NCBI RefSeq assembly: GCF_009604375.1
Contig: NZ_WEGH01000002.1
Location: forward strand, 1,822,073-1,886,072
Source: Actinomadura macrotermitis
GTDB taxonomy: Bacteria > Actinomycetota > Actinomycetes > Streptosporangiales > Streptosporangiaceae
Reading direction: 5' to 3'
DNA: 64,000 bases
Shown here piece by piece: positions 1-8,590 of the stretch. The notes beneath the pieces are model-generated. The model saw only the letters and a list, made by a program, of their open reading frames with translations, made no database searches and had not been told where the DNA came from. The translations under genes were made by a program, and so were the position numbers. The stretch's first letter is position 1. The number at the start of each line of letters is the position of its first letter.

Positions 1-1589
1 ACTCCATCGGCTACATGGCGCACGACCCGGACCGGCGCCGGTTCTTCGCCTACCTGAACCTGTTCGTCGCGGCGATGCTGACGCTGGTCCTCGGCGGCAA
101 CTACGTGATCACCTTCCTCGGCTGGGAGGGCGTCGGCCTGGCGTCCTACCTGCTGATCGGGTTCTGGCAGTACAAGCCGACCGCGGCGACCGCGGCCAAG
201 AAGGCGTTCGTGGTCAACCGCGTCGGCGACCTCGGCTTCCTGACCGCGCTGATGCTGATGTTCGCGGTGTTCGGCACCGCCGGGTTCGACCAGATCCTCG
301 GCACCGGCGCCGAGCACGTCGGCGCCGCCGCCAAGCTGTCGTCGGGCACCGCGACCGCGCTCGGCCTGCTGCTCCTGCTCGGCGCGTGCGGCAAGTCCGC
401 GCAGCTGCCGCTGCAGTCGTGGCTGCTGGACGCGATGGAGGGCCCGACCCCGGTGTCGGCGCTCATCCACGCCGCGACGATGGTGACCGCGGGCGTGTAC
501 CTCATCGTCCGCTCCGCGGCGATCTTCGAGATGTCGCACACGGCGCAGCTGGTGGTGACGATCGTCGGCGCGGCCACGCTGCTGGCCGGTGCGGTCATCG
601 GGTGCGGCAAGGACGACATCAAGAAGGCCCTGGCCGGCTCGACGATGTCGCAGATCGGCTACATGCACCTGGCCGCCGGGCTCGGCAAGACCGGGTACGT
701 CTTCGCCATCGCGCACCTGATCGCGCACGGCTTCTTCAAGGCGGGCCTGTTCCTCGGCGCCGGCTCGGTCATGCACGGCATGAACGACGACGTGAACATG
801 CGCCACTACGGCGGCCTGCGCAAGATGATGGTCCTCACCTGGGCCACGTTCGGGCTCGGCTACCTGGCCATCATCGGGTTCCCGTTCCTGTCGGGCTGGT
901 TCACCAAGGACGGCATCATCGAGGCCGCGTTCGAGAAGGGCGGCACCTCGGGGAGCATCCTCGGGGCGTGCGCGCTGATCGGCGCGGGCATCACCGCGTA
1001 CTACATGTCGCGGGTGATGTTCATGACCTTCTACGGCGAGAAGCGCTGGGAGGAGGGCGTGCACCCGCACGAGTCGCCGAAGGTGATGACGGTCCCGCTG
1101 ATCCTGCTGTCGTTCGGCTCGGTGTTCGCCGGCGGGTTCCTGGTGCTCGGCGGCTTCGCCGACTTCCTCGCCCCGGTCGTGGGCGAGCCCGAGCACCACG
1201 AGTTCAAGTTCATCACGGTCCCCGGCATCGCGACCTTCGTCCTGATGGTCCTCGGCGCCGGCATCGCGTGGCGCCAGTACGGCGCCCGCCCGGTGCCGAC
1301 GACGGCGCCGAAGGGCTCGTTCGTCACCGTCGCGGCCCGCAAGGACCTGTACGGGGACGCGCTGAACGAGTCGCTGCTGATGCGTCCCGGCCAGTGGCTG
1401 ACCCGCCTGGCGGTCTGGTTCGACAACCGGGGCGTCGACGGCGCCGTCAACGGCCTGGCGGCCGGCATCGGCGGCACCTCCGGCCGTGTCCGGCGGATCC
1501 AGACGGGCTTCGTCAGGTCCTATGCCCTTTCCATGTTCTTCGGCGCCGCGGTCATCGTGGCCGCTTTGCTGGCGGTGAACGTTTCGTGA
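1..1589 (+). CDS. nuoL: NADH-quinone oxidoreductase subunit L (5' end outside window)
   Basis: Antiporter-like membrane subunit of complex I, part of the distal proton-pumping arm. The frame is open from the first bases (codons start at position 3) and runs to TGA 1587-1589. The internal ATG at 15 is not the start: NuoL is normally about 620-640 residues, so roughly 100 N-terminal residues lie upstream. The characteristic helix motifs are present: GWEGVGLASYLLIGFW, the PTPVSALIHAATMV loop, the KKALAGSTMSQIGYM segment and FFKAGLFLGAGSVMH. The stop overlaps a GTG (GTGA), which now opens a mini-ORF rather than nuoM, because the 3' end of this gene has been tandemly duplicated. Followed by nuoM and nuoN as in typical nuoA-N operons. 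Family assignment is certain. Confidence 0.97.
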   Translation, partial: SIGYMAHDPDRRRFFAYLNLFVAAMLTLVLGGNYVITFLGWEGVGLASYLLIGFWQYKPTAATAAKKAFVVNRVGDLGFLTALMLMFAVFGTAGFDQILGTGAEHVGAAAKLSSGTATALGLLLLLGACGKSAQLPLQSWLLDAMEGPTPVSALIHAATMVTAGVYLIVRSAAIFEMSHTAQLVVTIVGAATLLAGAVIGCGKDDIKKALAGSTMSQIGYMHLAAGLGKTGYVFAIAHLIAHGFFKAGLFLGAGSVMHGMNDDVNMRHYGGLRKMMVLTWATFGLGYLAIIGFPFLSGWFTKDGIIEAAFEKGGTSGSILGACALIGAGITAYYMSRVMFMTFYGEKRWEEGVHPHESPKVMTVPLILLSFGSVFAGGFLVLGGFADFLAPVVGEPEHHEFKFITVPGIATFVLMVLGAGIAWRQYGARPVPTTAPKGSFVTVAARKDLYGDALNESLLMRPGQWLTRLAVWFDNRGVDGAVNGLAAGIGGTSGRVRRIQTGFVRSYALSMFFGAAVIVAALLAVNVS

Positions 1590-1663
1590 ACGCCCTTTCC
1601 ATGCTGTGTCGAATCGGAGCCGCAGTCATCGTGGCCGCGCTCCTGGCGGTGAACGTCTCGTGA
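1522..1663 (+). repeat. Tandem duplication of the nuoL 3' end / nuoM start junction
   Basis: The last 68 bases of nuoL (1522-1589) recur imperfectly as 1590-1663. The final 45 bases of the two copies differ at only about five positions, and copy 2 has about 6 extra bases near its start. Each copy ends with a GTGA stop-start overlap. The encoded peptides match: copy 1 ends ALSMFFGAAVIVAALLAVNVS, copy 2 reads GAAVIVAALLAVNVS after ALSMLCRI. The stop-to-stop distance is 74 bases, not a multiple of 3, so copy 2 is read in another frame. Confidence 0.9.
1586..1663 (+). CDS. 25-codon coupled mini-ORF between nuoL and nuoM
   Basis: GTG at 1586 overlaps the nuoL stop. The frame stays open for 25 codons, encoding a copy of the hydrophobic NuoL C-terminus, and stops at TGA 1661-1663, which overlaps the GTG start of nuoM. 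It has no separate known function. The likely role is passive: it lets ribosomes pass from nuoL to nuoM by two successive termination-reinitiation events. Whether the peptide accumulates cannot be told from sequence. Confidence 0.4.
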   Translation: MNALSMLCRIGAAVIVAALLAVNVS

Positions 1664-3234
1664 ACGACTTCCCCTGGCTGTCCGTACTGATCGCGCTGCC
1701 GCTCGTCGGCGCGCTCGTGGTGGCCCTGCTGCCAAGCGCGCGCGAGACGCTCGCCAAGCAGGTCACGCTCGGTGTCTCCGTCGTCGTCGCGGCGCTCGCG
1801 CTGGTGATGACGTCGCAGTTCGACACCGGCGGCGCGCGCTTCCAGTTCGAAGAGAAGTACTGGTGGATCAAGCAGTTCGGCGTGCACTGGGCCGTCGGCG
1901 TCGACGGCATCGCGCTGACGCTGGTCGTGCTGTCGGTGATCCTGGTGCCGCTGGTGGTGCTCGCCTCCTGGGACGAGGCCGGCCGCTCCGGCGGCGTCGA
2001 CGTCCCGGCCAGGCGCTCCGCCAAGACCTACTTCGCGCTGCTCCTCGGCCTCGAGGCGACGATGATCGGCGTCTTCGCGGCGACCGACGTCTTCCTGTTC
2101 TACGTCTTCTTCGAGGCGATGCTCATCCCGGTGTACTTCATCATCGGCTACTACGGGGGCGCGCAGCGCTCCTACGCCGCGGTGAAGTTCCTGCTGTACT
2201 CGCTGTTCGGCGGGCTGCTGATGCTGGTCGCCGTCATCTGGCTGTACCCGCTGTCGGCCAAGGCGCCGAGCGCGGGCGGCGTCGGCCACGGCACCTTCCT
2301 GTTCAGCGAGCTCAGCACCATGCACATCGAGCCGACCACGGCCCGGTGGCTGTTCCTCGGCTTCTTCGTCGCCTTCGCGATCAAGGCGCCGATGGTGCCG
2401 GTGCACACCTGGCTGCCCGACGCCGCGGCGCAGTCCCCGGCGGGCGCGCTGGTGCTCGTCGTCGGCGTGCTGGACAAGGTCGGCACCTACGGCATGCTCC
2501 GGTTCTGCCTGGAGCTGTTCCCCGGCGCCGCCAAGTGGGCGACGCCGGTCGTGCTCGCCCTCGCGGTGGTCAGCATCATCTACGGCGCGGTCCTGGCGAT
2601 CGGCCAGGTCGACCTGAAGCGGCTGGTCGCCTACACCTCGGTGTCGCACTTCGGGTTCATCGTGCTCGGCATCTTCGCGATGACGACCGCGGGCCAGTCC
2701 GGCGCCGCGCTGTACATGATCAACCACGGGTTCTCCACCGGCGCGCTGTTCCTCATCGTCGGCTTCATGATCGTGCGCCGCCGGTCGGCGCGGATCGCCG
2801 ACTTCGGCGGCGTGCAGAAGATCGCCCCGGTGCTCGCCGGGACGTTCCTGGTGGCCGGCCTGTCCGGGCTGTCGCTGCCCGGCCTCGCGCCGTTCGTGTC
2901 GGAGTTCATGGTGTTCACCGGCACCTTCGAGCGGTACCGGGTGCCCGCGGTGATCGCCACCATCGGCATCGTGCTGGCCGCGATCTACATCCTGTGGACC
3001 TACCAGCGCACCATGGGCGGCCCCGCCGCCGAACCGGTGCGGGCCATGCCGGACCTGTCGGCCCGGGAGAAGCTCGCCGTCGCGCCGATCATCGCGATCA
3101 TCGTGGCGATGGGCTTCTTCCCGCAGCCGGTGCTGGACGTGATCAATCCCTCGGTGAAGCAGACGATGGTCCGGCTGGACCGGCACGACCCGGCCCCCAA
3201 GATCAACGTCGCGGAGAACGGAGCGCGCCCATGA
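1660..3234 (+). CDS. nuoM: NADH-quinone oxidoreductase subunit M
   Basis: Second antiporter-like subunit of the complex I membrane arm, 524 residues. The GTG at 1660 is preferred because it overlaps the preceding stop (GTGA) and gives the usual NuoM N-terminus (VNDFPWLSVLIALPLVGAL). An upstream ATG at 1606 in the same frame would add an implausible basic extension translated from the duplicated nuoL tail. Recognisable segments include FYVFFEAMLIPVYFIIG, the conserved AIKAPMVPVHTWLPDAAAQSP loop and the DLKRLVAYTSVSHFGFIVLG helix. The stop overlaps the nuoN ATG (ATGA at 3231). A paralogue lies at 60131-61627. Confidence 0.97.
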   Translation: MNDFPWLSVLIALPLVGALVVALLPSARETLAKQVTLGVSVVVAALALVMTSQFDTGGARFQFEEKYWWIKQFGVHWAVGVDGIALTLVVLSVILVPLVVLASWDEAGRSGGVDVPARRSAKTYFALLLGLEATMIGVFAATDVFLFYVFFEAMLIPVYFIIGYYGGAQRSYAAVKFLLYSLFGGLLMLVAVIWLYPLSAKAPSAGGVGHGTFLFSELSTMHIEPTTARWLFLGFFVAFAIKAPMVPVHTWLPDAAAQSPAGALVLVVGVLDKVGTYGMLRFCLELFPGAAKWATPVVLALAVVSIIYGAVLAIGQVDLKRLVAYTSVSHFGFIVLGIFAMTTAGQSGAALYMINHGFSTGALFLIVGFMIVRRRSARIADFGGVQKIAPVLAGTFLVAGLSGLSLPGLAPFVSEFMVFTGTFERYRVPAVIATIGIVLAAIYILWTYQRTMGGPAAEPVRAMPDLSAREKLAVAPIIAIIVAMGFFPQPVLDVINPSVKQTMVRLDRHDPAPKINVAENGARP

Positions 3235-4793
3235 CCGCGAGAGTCGTCCTGGCGCAGGGGGCCGACATCCCGGCCCCGCACATCGAGTACGGCCAGCTCG
3301 CGCCGATGCTGCTGGTGTTCGGCGTCGCCATCGCCGGTGTGCTGGTCGAGGCGTTCGTCGGCCGGTCCGGCCGGTACCGCGCCCAGGTGCCGCTGGCCGC
3401 GCTCGGCCTGCTCGGCGCGTTCGTCTGGACGATCTACCTGGCGGCGCAGGACAAGCCGTTCCACGTCGCCGCCGAGGGCGCGATCGGCGTGGACGGCCCC
3501 ACCCTGTTCCTGCAGGGCACCATCCTGGTGCTGGCGCTGATCAGCCTGCTGCTGGTCGCCGAGCGGCGGCAGCCGAGCTTCGCCGCGCAGGCGTCCGCGC
3601 TGCCCGGCAGCGAGGCCGAGCAGGACGCGATGGCGGCCGGGTTCACCCAGACCGAGGTGTTCCCGCTGATGATGTTCGCGGTCGGCGGGATGCTGATGTT
3701 CCCGGCGTCCAACGACCTGCTCACCATGTTCGTCGCACTGGAGGTCATGTCGCTGCCGCTGTACCTGCTGTGCGGCCTGGCCCGCCGGCGGCGGCTGCTG
3801 TCGCAGGAGGCGGCGGTCAAGTACTTCCTGCTCGGCGCGTTCTCCTCGGCGTTCTTCCTCTACGGGACGGCGCTGCTGTACGGCTACGCCGGGTCGGTCC
3901 GCCTCGGCGCGATCTCCGCGCAGCTCAGCAAGGACGCCGGCAGCGACACGCTGCTGCTCGCCGGCGTCGCGCTGCTGTCGGTCGGGCTGCTGTTCAAGCT
4001 CGGCGCGGTGCCGTTCCACATGTGGAAGCCCGACGTCTACCAGGGCGCCCCGACCCCGATCACCGCGCTGATGGCGTCGTGCACCCTGGTCGCGGCGTTC
4101 GGCGCGATGCTGCGGGTCTACTACGTGGCGCTGGAGAACCTCCGGTGGGACTGGCGGCCCGCGATGTGGGGCGTGGCGATCCTCACCATGGTCGCCGGCG
4201 CCGTCATCGCGATCACCCAGACCGACCTGAAGCGGATGCTGGCCTACTCCTCGGTCGCGCACGCGGGGTTCCTGCTCACCGGCGTCGTGGCCACCTCCCG
4301 CGACGGCCTGTCGGGCACCCTGTTCTACCTGGCCGCCTACGGCTTCACCACGATCGGCGCGTTCGCGGTGATCATGATGGTGCGGGACGCGGGCGGCGAG
4401 GCGGCGCACCTGTCGCGCTGGGCCGGCCTCGGCAAGCGCTCCCCGCTGGTGGCGGGGGTGTTCGCCTTCTTCCTGCTGGCGTTCGCCGGCATCCCGCTGA
4501 CGAGCGGCTTCACCGGCAAGTTCGCGGTGTTCAAGGCCGCGATCGAGGGCGGCGCGACGCCGCTGGTGGTCGTCGGCGTGCTGTCGTCGGCGGTCGCGGC
4601 GTTCTTCTACGTCCGCGTCATCGTGGTGATGTTCTTCAGCGAGCCGGACGCCGACGGGCCGACCGTGGTGTCCGCCCCGGCGACCGCGGCTGCGGTCGCG
4701 CTCGGCGTGGCGGCTACTGTGGTACTCGGTGTGCTCCCCCAGCCCATGCTGGACCTCGCGGGGCATGCCGCGACGCAGATGTTCGTCCGGTAG
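3231..4793 (+). CDS. nuoN: NADH-quinone oxidoreductase subunit N
   Basis: Third antiporter-like subunit of complex I, 520 residues, last gene of the operon. ATG 3231 overlaps the nuoM stop. Diagnostic stretches are the PFHMWKPDVYQGAPTPITAL loop and DLKRMLAYSSVAHAGFLL, with about 14 hydrophobic segments. It is followed after 9 bases by the polyprenyl synthase gene with no terminator between, so the two are probably co-transcribed. A shorter paralogue (494 residues) ends the second nuo cluster at 61627-63111. Confidence 0.97.
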   Translation: MTARVVLAQGADIPAPHIEYGQLAPMLLVFGVAIAGVLVEAFVGRSGRYRAQVPLAALGLLGAFVWTIYLAAQDKPFHVAAEGAIGVDGPTLFLQGTILVLALISLLLVAERRQPSFAAQASALPGSEAEQDAMAAGFTQTEVFPLMMFAVGGMLMFPASNDLLTMFVALEVMSLPLYLLCGLARRRRLLSQEAAVKYFLLGAFSSAFFLYGTALLYGYAGSVRLGAISAQLSKDAGSDTLLLAGVALLSVGLLFKLGAVPFHMWKPDVYQGAPTPITALMASCTLVAAFGAMLRVYYVALENLRWDWRPAMWGVAILTMVAGAVIAITQTDLKRMLAYSSVAHAGFLLTGVVATSRDGLSGTLFYLAAYGFTTIGAFAVIMMVRDAGGEAAHLSRWAGLGKRSPLVAGVFAFFLLAFAGIPLTSGFTGKFAVFKAAIEGGATPLVVVGVLSSAVAAFFYVRVIVVMFFSEPDADGPTVVSAPATAAAVALGVAATVVLGVLPQPMLDLAGHAATQMFVR

Positions 4794-4802
4794 GGGGTTT
4801 GG

Positions 4803-5843
4803 GTGAGTAGCGTTTCCGCTGCGGAGTTCGACGGCGGGCCTGTAGAGGCGACGGGCCCGTTCGGGCTGCCCATCGACGCCGGGCTCGCCGCCGACGCCCG
4901 CACCGCGCTCGCGGGGGTCGAGGCGCTGCTGCTCGACGCGGTCCGCAGCGAGGACCCGCTGCTCACCCAGGCGTCCAAGCACCTGGTCGAGGCGGGCGGC
5001 AAGCGTTTTCGCGCGATGCTGGTGGTGCTGGCCGCCCAGTTCGGCGACAAGACCGCCCCGGGCGTCGTCCCGGCGGCGGTCGTGGTCGAGTTGACCCACC
5101 TGGCCACGCTGTACCACGACGACGTGATGGACGAGGCGCCGGTGCGGCGCGGCCAGGAGTCGGCGAACGCGCGGTGGACCAACACCGTCGCGATCCTCAC
5201 CGGCGACTACCTGTTCGCCCGCGCCTCGGACCTGCTGGCCGACCTCGGCCCCGAGGCGGTGCGCATCCAGGCCCGCGCGTTCGCGCGGCTGGTGCGCGGC
5301 CAGATCCAGGAGACGGTCGGCCCGGCCGCCGACGCCGACCCGCTGAAGCACTACCTGCAGGTCGTGGCGGACAAGACCGGCTCACTGATCGCGGTGTCGG
5401 GCCAGTTCGGCGCGCTGCTGGCCGGCGCCCCGCCGCACGTGGTCGACACCATCACCTCGGCCTGCGAGAAGATCGGCGTGGCGTTCCAGCTGTCGGACGA
5501 CATCCTGGACATCACCTCCGACGCCGAGCAGTCCGGCAAGACCCCCGGCACCGACCTGCGCGAGGGCATCCGCACCCTGCCGATGCACCTGGTCCTGGCC
5601 GGCGCCGGCTCGGGCCCGGACGACGCCCGGCTGCGCGAGCTGCTGGACACCGACCTCACCGACGACGCCCTGCACGCCGAGGCGCTCGCGCTGCTGCGCG
5701 CGCACCCGGCGATGGACCAGGCCCGCGCGGACCTGCGCCGCTGGGCCGAGGACGCCCGCGCCGAGCTGATGACCCTGCCCGACATCCCGGCCCGCGCGGC
5801 CTTCACCGGCCTGTGCGACTACGTCGTCACCCGCACCGGCTGA
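4803..5843 (+). CDS. All-trans polyprenyl diphosphate synthase (menaquinone side chain)
   Basis: Condenses isopentenyl diphosphate units onto an allylic primer to make the long isoprenoid tail, most likely for menaquinone, the electron acceptor of complex I. The 346-residue protein has both aspartate-rich motifs: DDVMD at 106-110 with the following RR of the first motif, and DDILD at 232-236, plus GGKRFR near 65-70. GTG 4803 is 9 bases after nuoN and preceded by a G-rich stretch. Its position at the end of a nuo operon fits a heptaprenyl/octaprenyl synthase better than a GGPP synthase, but chain length cannot be read from the sequence with certainty. Confidence 0.92.
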   Translation: MSSVSAAEFDGGPVEATGPFGLPIDAGLAADARTALAGVEALLLDAVRSEDPLLTQASKHLVEAGGKRFRAMLVVLAAQFGDKTAPGVVPAAVVVELTHLATLYHDDVMDEAPVRRGQESANARWTNTVAILTGDYLFARASDLLADLGPEAVRIQARAFARLVRGQIQETVGPAADADPLKHYLQVVADKTGSLIAVSGQFGALLAGAPPHVVDTITSACEKIGVAFQLSDDILDITSDAEQSGKTPGTDLREGIRTLPMHLVLAGAGSGPDDARLRELLDTDLTDDALHAEALALLRAHPAMDQARADLRRWAEDARAELMTLPDIPARAAFTGLCDYVVTRTG

Positions 5844-5854
5844 CACCAGAACGC

Positions 5855-5893
5855 AAGCGGAAGGGGAGCGCCTCCGGCGCTCCCCTTCCGCTT
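5855..5893. terminator. Strong bidirectional terminator hairpin
   Basis: A perfect 18-bp stem (5855-5872 with 5876-5893) with a 3-base loop. It lies between the plus-strand polyprenyl synthase and the 3' end of the minus-strand gene at 5905, so it can serve both. AA/TT base pairs flank the GC-rich core. Confidence 0.9.
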
Positions 5894-5904
5894 TCCCGCC
5901 GGTG

Positions 5905-7008
5905 TCAGCCCGCGAGAACGTCGTCGATGGTGGTGGCGGTGATCGCGCGCTCAGCCCACCGGGTGAGAGCGGCATCGCCGGCGTCGGCCATGATGCGGGC
6001 CATGACCTGTGCAGCGGCTTCCCGCGGAACTTCGATGCCCCTGGCGCGGAGCACCACGAACATCATTTCGGCGCAGCCTCTGGCATAGCCCTCGGCATGG
6101 CCTCTGGTGAAGGTCCCGGGGCTGAGGACGGGGTCGAGGACGTCGTCGATGGTGGTGGCGGTGAGGCTGCGGCTCAGCCACTGGTCGATGGTGGCCTCGT
6201 CGGTGCAGGCCATGATGTGGTCGGCGACGTCCTGAGGAACTTCGATGCCGCGCAACCGGAGCACCTTCAGCAACATTTCGGCCCTGCCGCTGGCCTCGCC
6301 CTTGGCGTAGGTTTCAGGGTTCAGGGCTTTGCCGAGGTCGGTCTGGTACGGGTAGATCTTCGTGCTCATCAGCAAACTCCACAGTTCGCCGGCGGCGGTG
6401 TCGCCGAGACCGGCCCGAGTGAATTCGGCGAGGAATCCGGCGGAATCGGTATCCAGGATGTTGAGCGCGTCGGCCAGCGCCTCCAGTATCGCATCCGCGT
6501 GTGCGGAGCGTGCGTGGGTGAGTGCGGAGAAGACGGCGAAGAAGACGTCGTCGGAGGCGTGCCGGGGGTCGGTGACGGCGGGGACGTTGCCGGGGCCGAG
6601 GGCGATGGGGCGGACCACCATGGCCGGCCACTTCTCGTGGCCGATCTTGATGGGGCGGCCGGCCCAGTCGGCGGTGGCCTTGTCGGAGCAGGTCACCAGC
6701 AGGGTCACCGGGCACTTGTACTTGTCGTGCAGGTAGGCGATGTAGTAGCACCAGCTCGAGTGCTTGCCCGGGTCCGGCCGGCCCTGCGACTCGACGATCA
6801 TGATGTGATCGCCCTCGTCGCTCTCGGAGATCAGGACGGTGTCGGCGCGGCGCTCCAGCGGCTTCACCTCGGTGAGGTCGCAGTTGAGGACGCGCACGGC
6901 GCGCGGGGTGGGGAACTCCAGGCCCAGCAGGTGTTCCAGGGCCCGCCCGAACAGGGCGGTGTCCTCCCGGAAGAGCTGGTGGAGCGCCTCATGAGGGGAT
7001 GAGACCAT
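5905..7008 (-). CDS. Rpn/YhgA-like PD-(D/E)XK family protein with duplicated C-terminus
   Basis: A 367-residue protein resembling a large actinomycete family related to Rpn recombination-promoting nucleases. A likely PD-(D/E)XK core is visible: RADTVLI (D56) followed by a strand ending IVESQ (E73, Q75), the E-x-Q form of the motif. The middle includes DWAGRPIKIGHEKWPAMVVRP, typical of the family. The C-terminus holds two homologous units of about 55 residues, each with a sequence like EMLLKVLRLRGIEVP and ending TATTIDDVL, so the tail has been internally duplicated. ATG 7008 is the family-like start (MVSSPHEALHQLF). It is monocistronic between two hairpin terminators. Molecular function is inferred; nuclease activity is not proven for these homologues. 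Confidence 0.75.
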   Translation of the reverse strand: MVSSPHEALHQLFREDTALFGRALEHLLGLEFPTPRAVRVLNCDLTEVKPLERRADTVLISESDEGDHIMIVESQGRPDPGKHSSWCYYIAYLHDKYKCPVTLLVTCSDKATADWAGRPIKIGHEKWPAMVVRPIALGPGNVPAVTDPRHASDDVFFAVFSALTHARSAHADAILEALADALNILDTDSAGFLAEFTRAGLGDTAAGELWSLLMSTKIYPYQTDLGKALNPETYAKGEASGRAEMLLKVLRLRGIEVPQDVADHIMACTDEATIDQWLSRSLTATTIDDVLDPVLSPGTFTRGHAEGYARGCAEMMFVVLRARGIEVPREAAAQVMARIMADAGDAALTRWAERAITATTIDDVLAG

Positions 7009-7092
7009 GCCCGAAGGTTGCCGAACGCGTTCGATCGGTGACAGCCGAACGGCAAAGTGCGGGTATAAGTCTGCTATGGCGGCGGGCAGGGA

Positions 7093-7122
7093 AAAGGGGG
7101 GCGCCGGAAGGCGCCCCCCTTT
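7093..7122. terminator. Terminator hairpin downstream of the conservon
   Basis: A 13-bp perfect stem (7093-7105 with 7110-7122) with a GGAA tetraloop and AAA/TTT at the base, immediately 3' of the minus-strand cvnD gene. Confidence 0.88.
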
Positions 7123-7135
7123 CCTCGTGTCCGGG

Positions 7136-7744
7136 TCAGGCCTGCTGGGGCTGGGGGAGGAGGCCGCGGAACTTCATCGCGTGCAGGACCAGGTCGATGA
7201 GGATCTTCTTGCAGGACTCCAGGCTGCGCGCGTCGCACAGCATCACCGGCACCGACGGGCCGAGGTTCAGCGCCATCTGGATCTCGGCCAGGTCGAACTG
7301 CTGCGCCCCCTCGAAGCAGTTCACCGCGACGACGAACGGCGTCCCGCGCCGCTCGAAGTAGTCCACCGACGGGAAGCAGTCCGACAGCCGCCGGGTGTCG
7401 GCGAGCACGACCGCGCCGAGCGCCCCGAGCGAGACCTCGTCCCACATGAACCAGAACCGCTCCTGGCCCGGCGTGCCGAACAGGTACAGGACGTACTCGT
7501 CGCGCATGGTGATGCGGCCGAAGTCCATGGCGACCGTGGTGGTCTTCTTGCGCTCGACCCCCGACAGGTCGTCGACGCCGACGCCCTCGTCGGTGAGGAT
7601 CTCCTCGGTGCGCAGCGGCGCGGTCTCCGACACGGTGCCCACCATCGTGGTCTTGCCGACGCCGAAGCCGCCCGCGATGACGATCTTGACGGCGGTGGGG
7701 AGCCGGCGGCCGCGCGGGCCGCGGTCAGAGTGCCCGGAGGCCAT
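7136..7744 (-). CDS. cvnD: Conservon small GTP-binding protein CvnD
   Basis: A Ras-like GTPase of actinomycete conservons, which act with a sensor kinase, a Roadblock/LC7 protein and a DUF742 protein in membrane-linked signalling. 202 residues: Walker A/G1 GGFGVGKTT (25-33), switch I KTTTVAMDFG, and the conservon-type G3 GTPGQERF (90-97) lacking the usual DxxG aspartate. The G4 position reads VAVNCF, as in other CvnD proteins. It overlaps cvnC by 20 bases and is the last gene of the operon, followed by a terminator. It looks intact, although cvnA in the same operon is not. Confidence 0.93.
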   Translation of the reverse strand: MASGHSDRGPRGRRLPTAVKIVIAGGFGVGKTTMVGTVSETAPLRTEEILTDEGVGVDDLSGVERKKTTTVAMDFGRITMRDEYVLYLFGTPGQERFWFMWDEVSLGALGAVVLADTRRLSDCFPSVDYFERRGTPFVVAVNCFEGAQQFDLAEIQMALNLGPSVPVMLCDARSLESCKKILIDLVLHAMKFRGLLPQPQQA

Positions 7745-8162
7745 CGATCACCGCCTGGTAGAGCCTGATGTCGTGCATGTCCGCCTCCGGTTCGGGTTCC
7801 TGCATGGTGATGAGGCTCTTGTCGAGCAGGTCGCCGAGCAGCACCCGGACCGTGGCGACGGGCAGGTCCAGGTACCCGGTGAGCTCGGCGACCGACATCA
7901 CCGTCCGGCACAACCGCATGATCGCGACGTGCTCGGGGCCGAGGCCGAGCTGGCCGTCGGGTTCGGGCCCGGCCGCCACCACCAGCGTGATGAGGTCGAA
8001 CTTGCCCCGGGTCGGCTCGATCCGGCCCCCGGTCATCACGTACGGCCGCACCATCGGGCCGGCGTGCTCGTCGAGCCACTGGTCGGGTTCGGGCTGACCG
8101 GGCCACTGGGGCCGTTGCTCCTCAGGCCATCGCTCCTGCGCTGGATCCTCGGGCGGCATCAT
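7725..8162 (-). CDS. cvnC: Conservon DUF742 protein CvnC
   Basis: A 145-residue DUF742 protein, predicted winged-helix-like, the third component of conservons. The conserved core begins VRPYVMTGGRIEP and includes the helix containing TVMSVAELTGYLDLPV and the segment VRVLLGDLL. The start is ATG 8162 or 8159 (ATGATG); the former overlaps the cvnB stop, giving coupled translation. The N-terminal 35 residues are Pro/Gln/Glu-rich linker. Confidence 0.92.
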   Translation of the reverse strand: MMPPEDPAQERWPEEQRPQWPGQPEPDQWLDEHAGPMVRPYVMTGGRIEPTRGKFDLITLVVAAGPEPDGQLGLGPEHVAIMRLCRTVMSVAELTGYLDLPVATVRVLLGDLLDKSLITMQEPEPEADMHDIRLYQAVIDGLRAL

Positions 8163-8590
8163 GACGTGGGTCGGCTCTCCGGTGCGGTGGTGGACTCGGT
8201 CCGGGACGGGGTCGACAGGTGGTGGCCCATGCTGGTGACCAGCATCGCCATCTCGTAGGCGATGAGGCCGACGTCGGCCTCCTCGTCGCTCAGCACGGCC
8301 AGGCAGGCGCCCTTGCCGGCGACCGAGACCAGCAGGAACGCCGACTGCATCTCCACGATCGTCTGGCGGACGGGGCCGCCGCCGAAGCGGGTGCCGGCGC
8401 CCTTGGCCAGGCTCTGGATGCCGGCCGCGACGGCGGCCAGGTGCTCGCCGTCGTCCTGGGTCATGCTCGCCGAGGAGGCCATGAGCAGCCCGTCGGCCGA
8501 CAGCACGACCGCGTGCCGGGCGTGCGGCAACCGGCCGACCAGGTCGTCCAGCAGCCAGCCCAGATCGGCCGCCGAACCCGCCTTCTGCAT
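8159..8590 (-). CDS. cvnB: Roadblock/LC7 protein CvnB
   Basis: A 143-residue Roadblock/LC7-domain protein, expected to act as GTPase-activating or regulatory partner of CvnD. The fold signature is clear: LGWLLDDLVGRLP, HAVVLSADGLLMASS and the AAVAAGIQSLAKG helix. ATG 8590 overlaps the stop of the degraded cvnA (TGATG), so the operon register was once cvnA-B-C-D with all junctions coupled. The tail after residue 125 is Ser/Thr-rich and probably unstructured. Confidence 0.92.
   Translation of the reverse strand: MQKAGSAADLGWLLDDLVGRLPHARHAVVLSADGLLMASSASMTQDDGEHLAAVAAGIQSLAKGAGTRFGGGPVRQTIVEMQSAFLLVSVAGKGACLAVLSDEEADVGLIAYEMAMLVTSMGHHLSTPSRTESTTAPESRPTS

Noticed and set aside
1863..4793. Very long plus-strand frame (976 codons) across nuoM and nuoN
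   Set aside because: The part before 3231 is a shadow of nuoM in another frame (Arg/Pro/Ala-rich, no family features). Only 3231-4793 is nuoN.
3000..5351. 783-codon minus-strand frame
   Set aside because: Antisense shadow of nuoN and the polyprenyl synthase caused by high GC3; His/Arg/Gln-rich composition with no domain.
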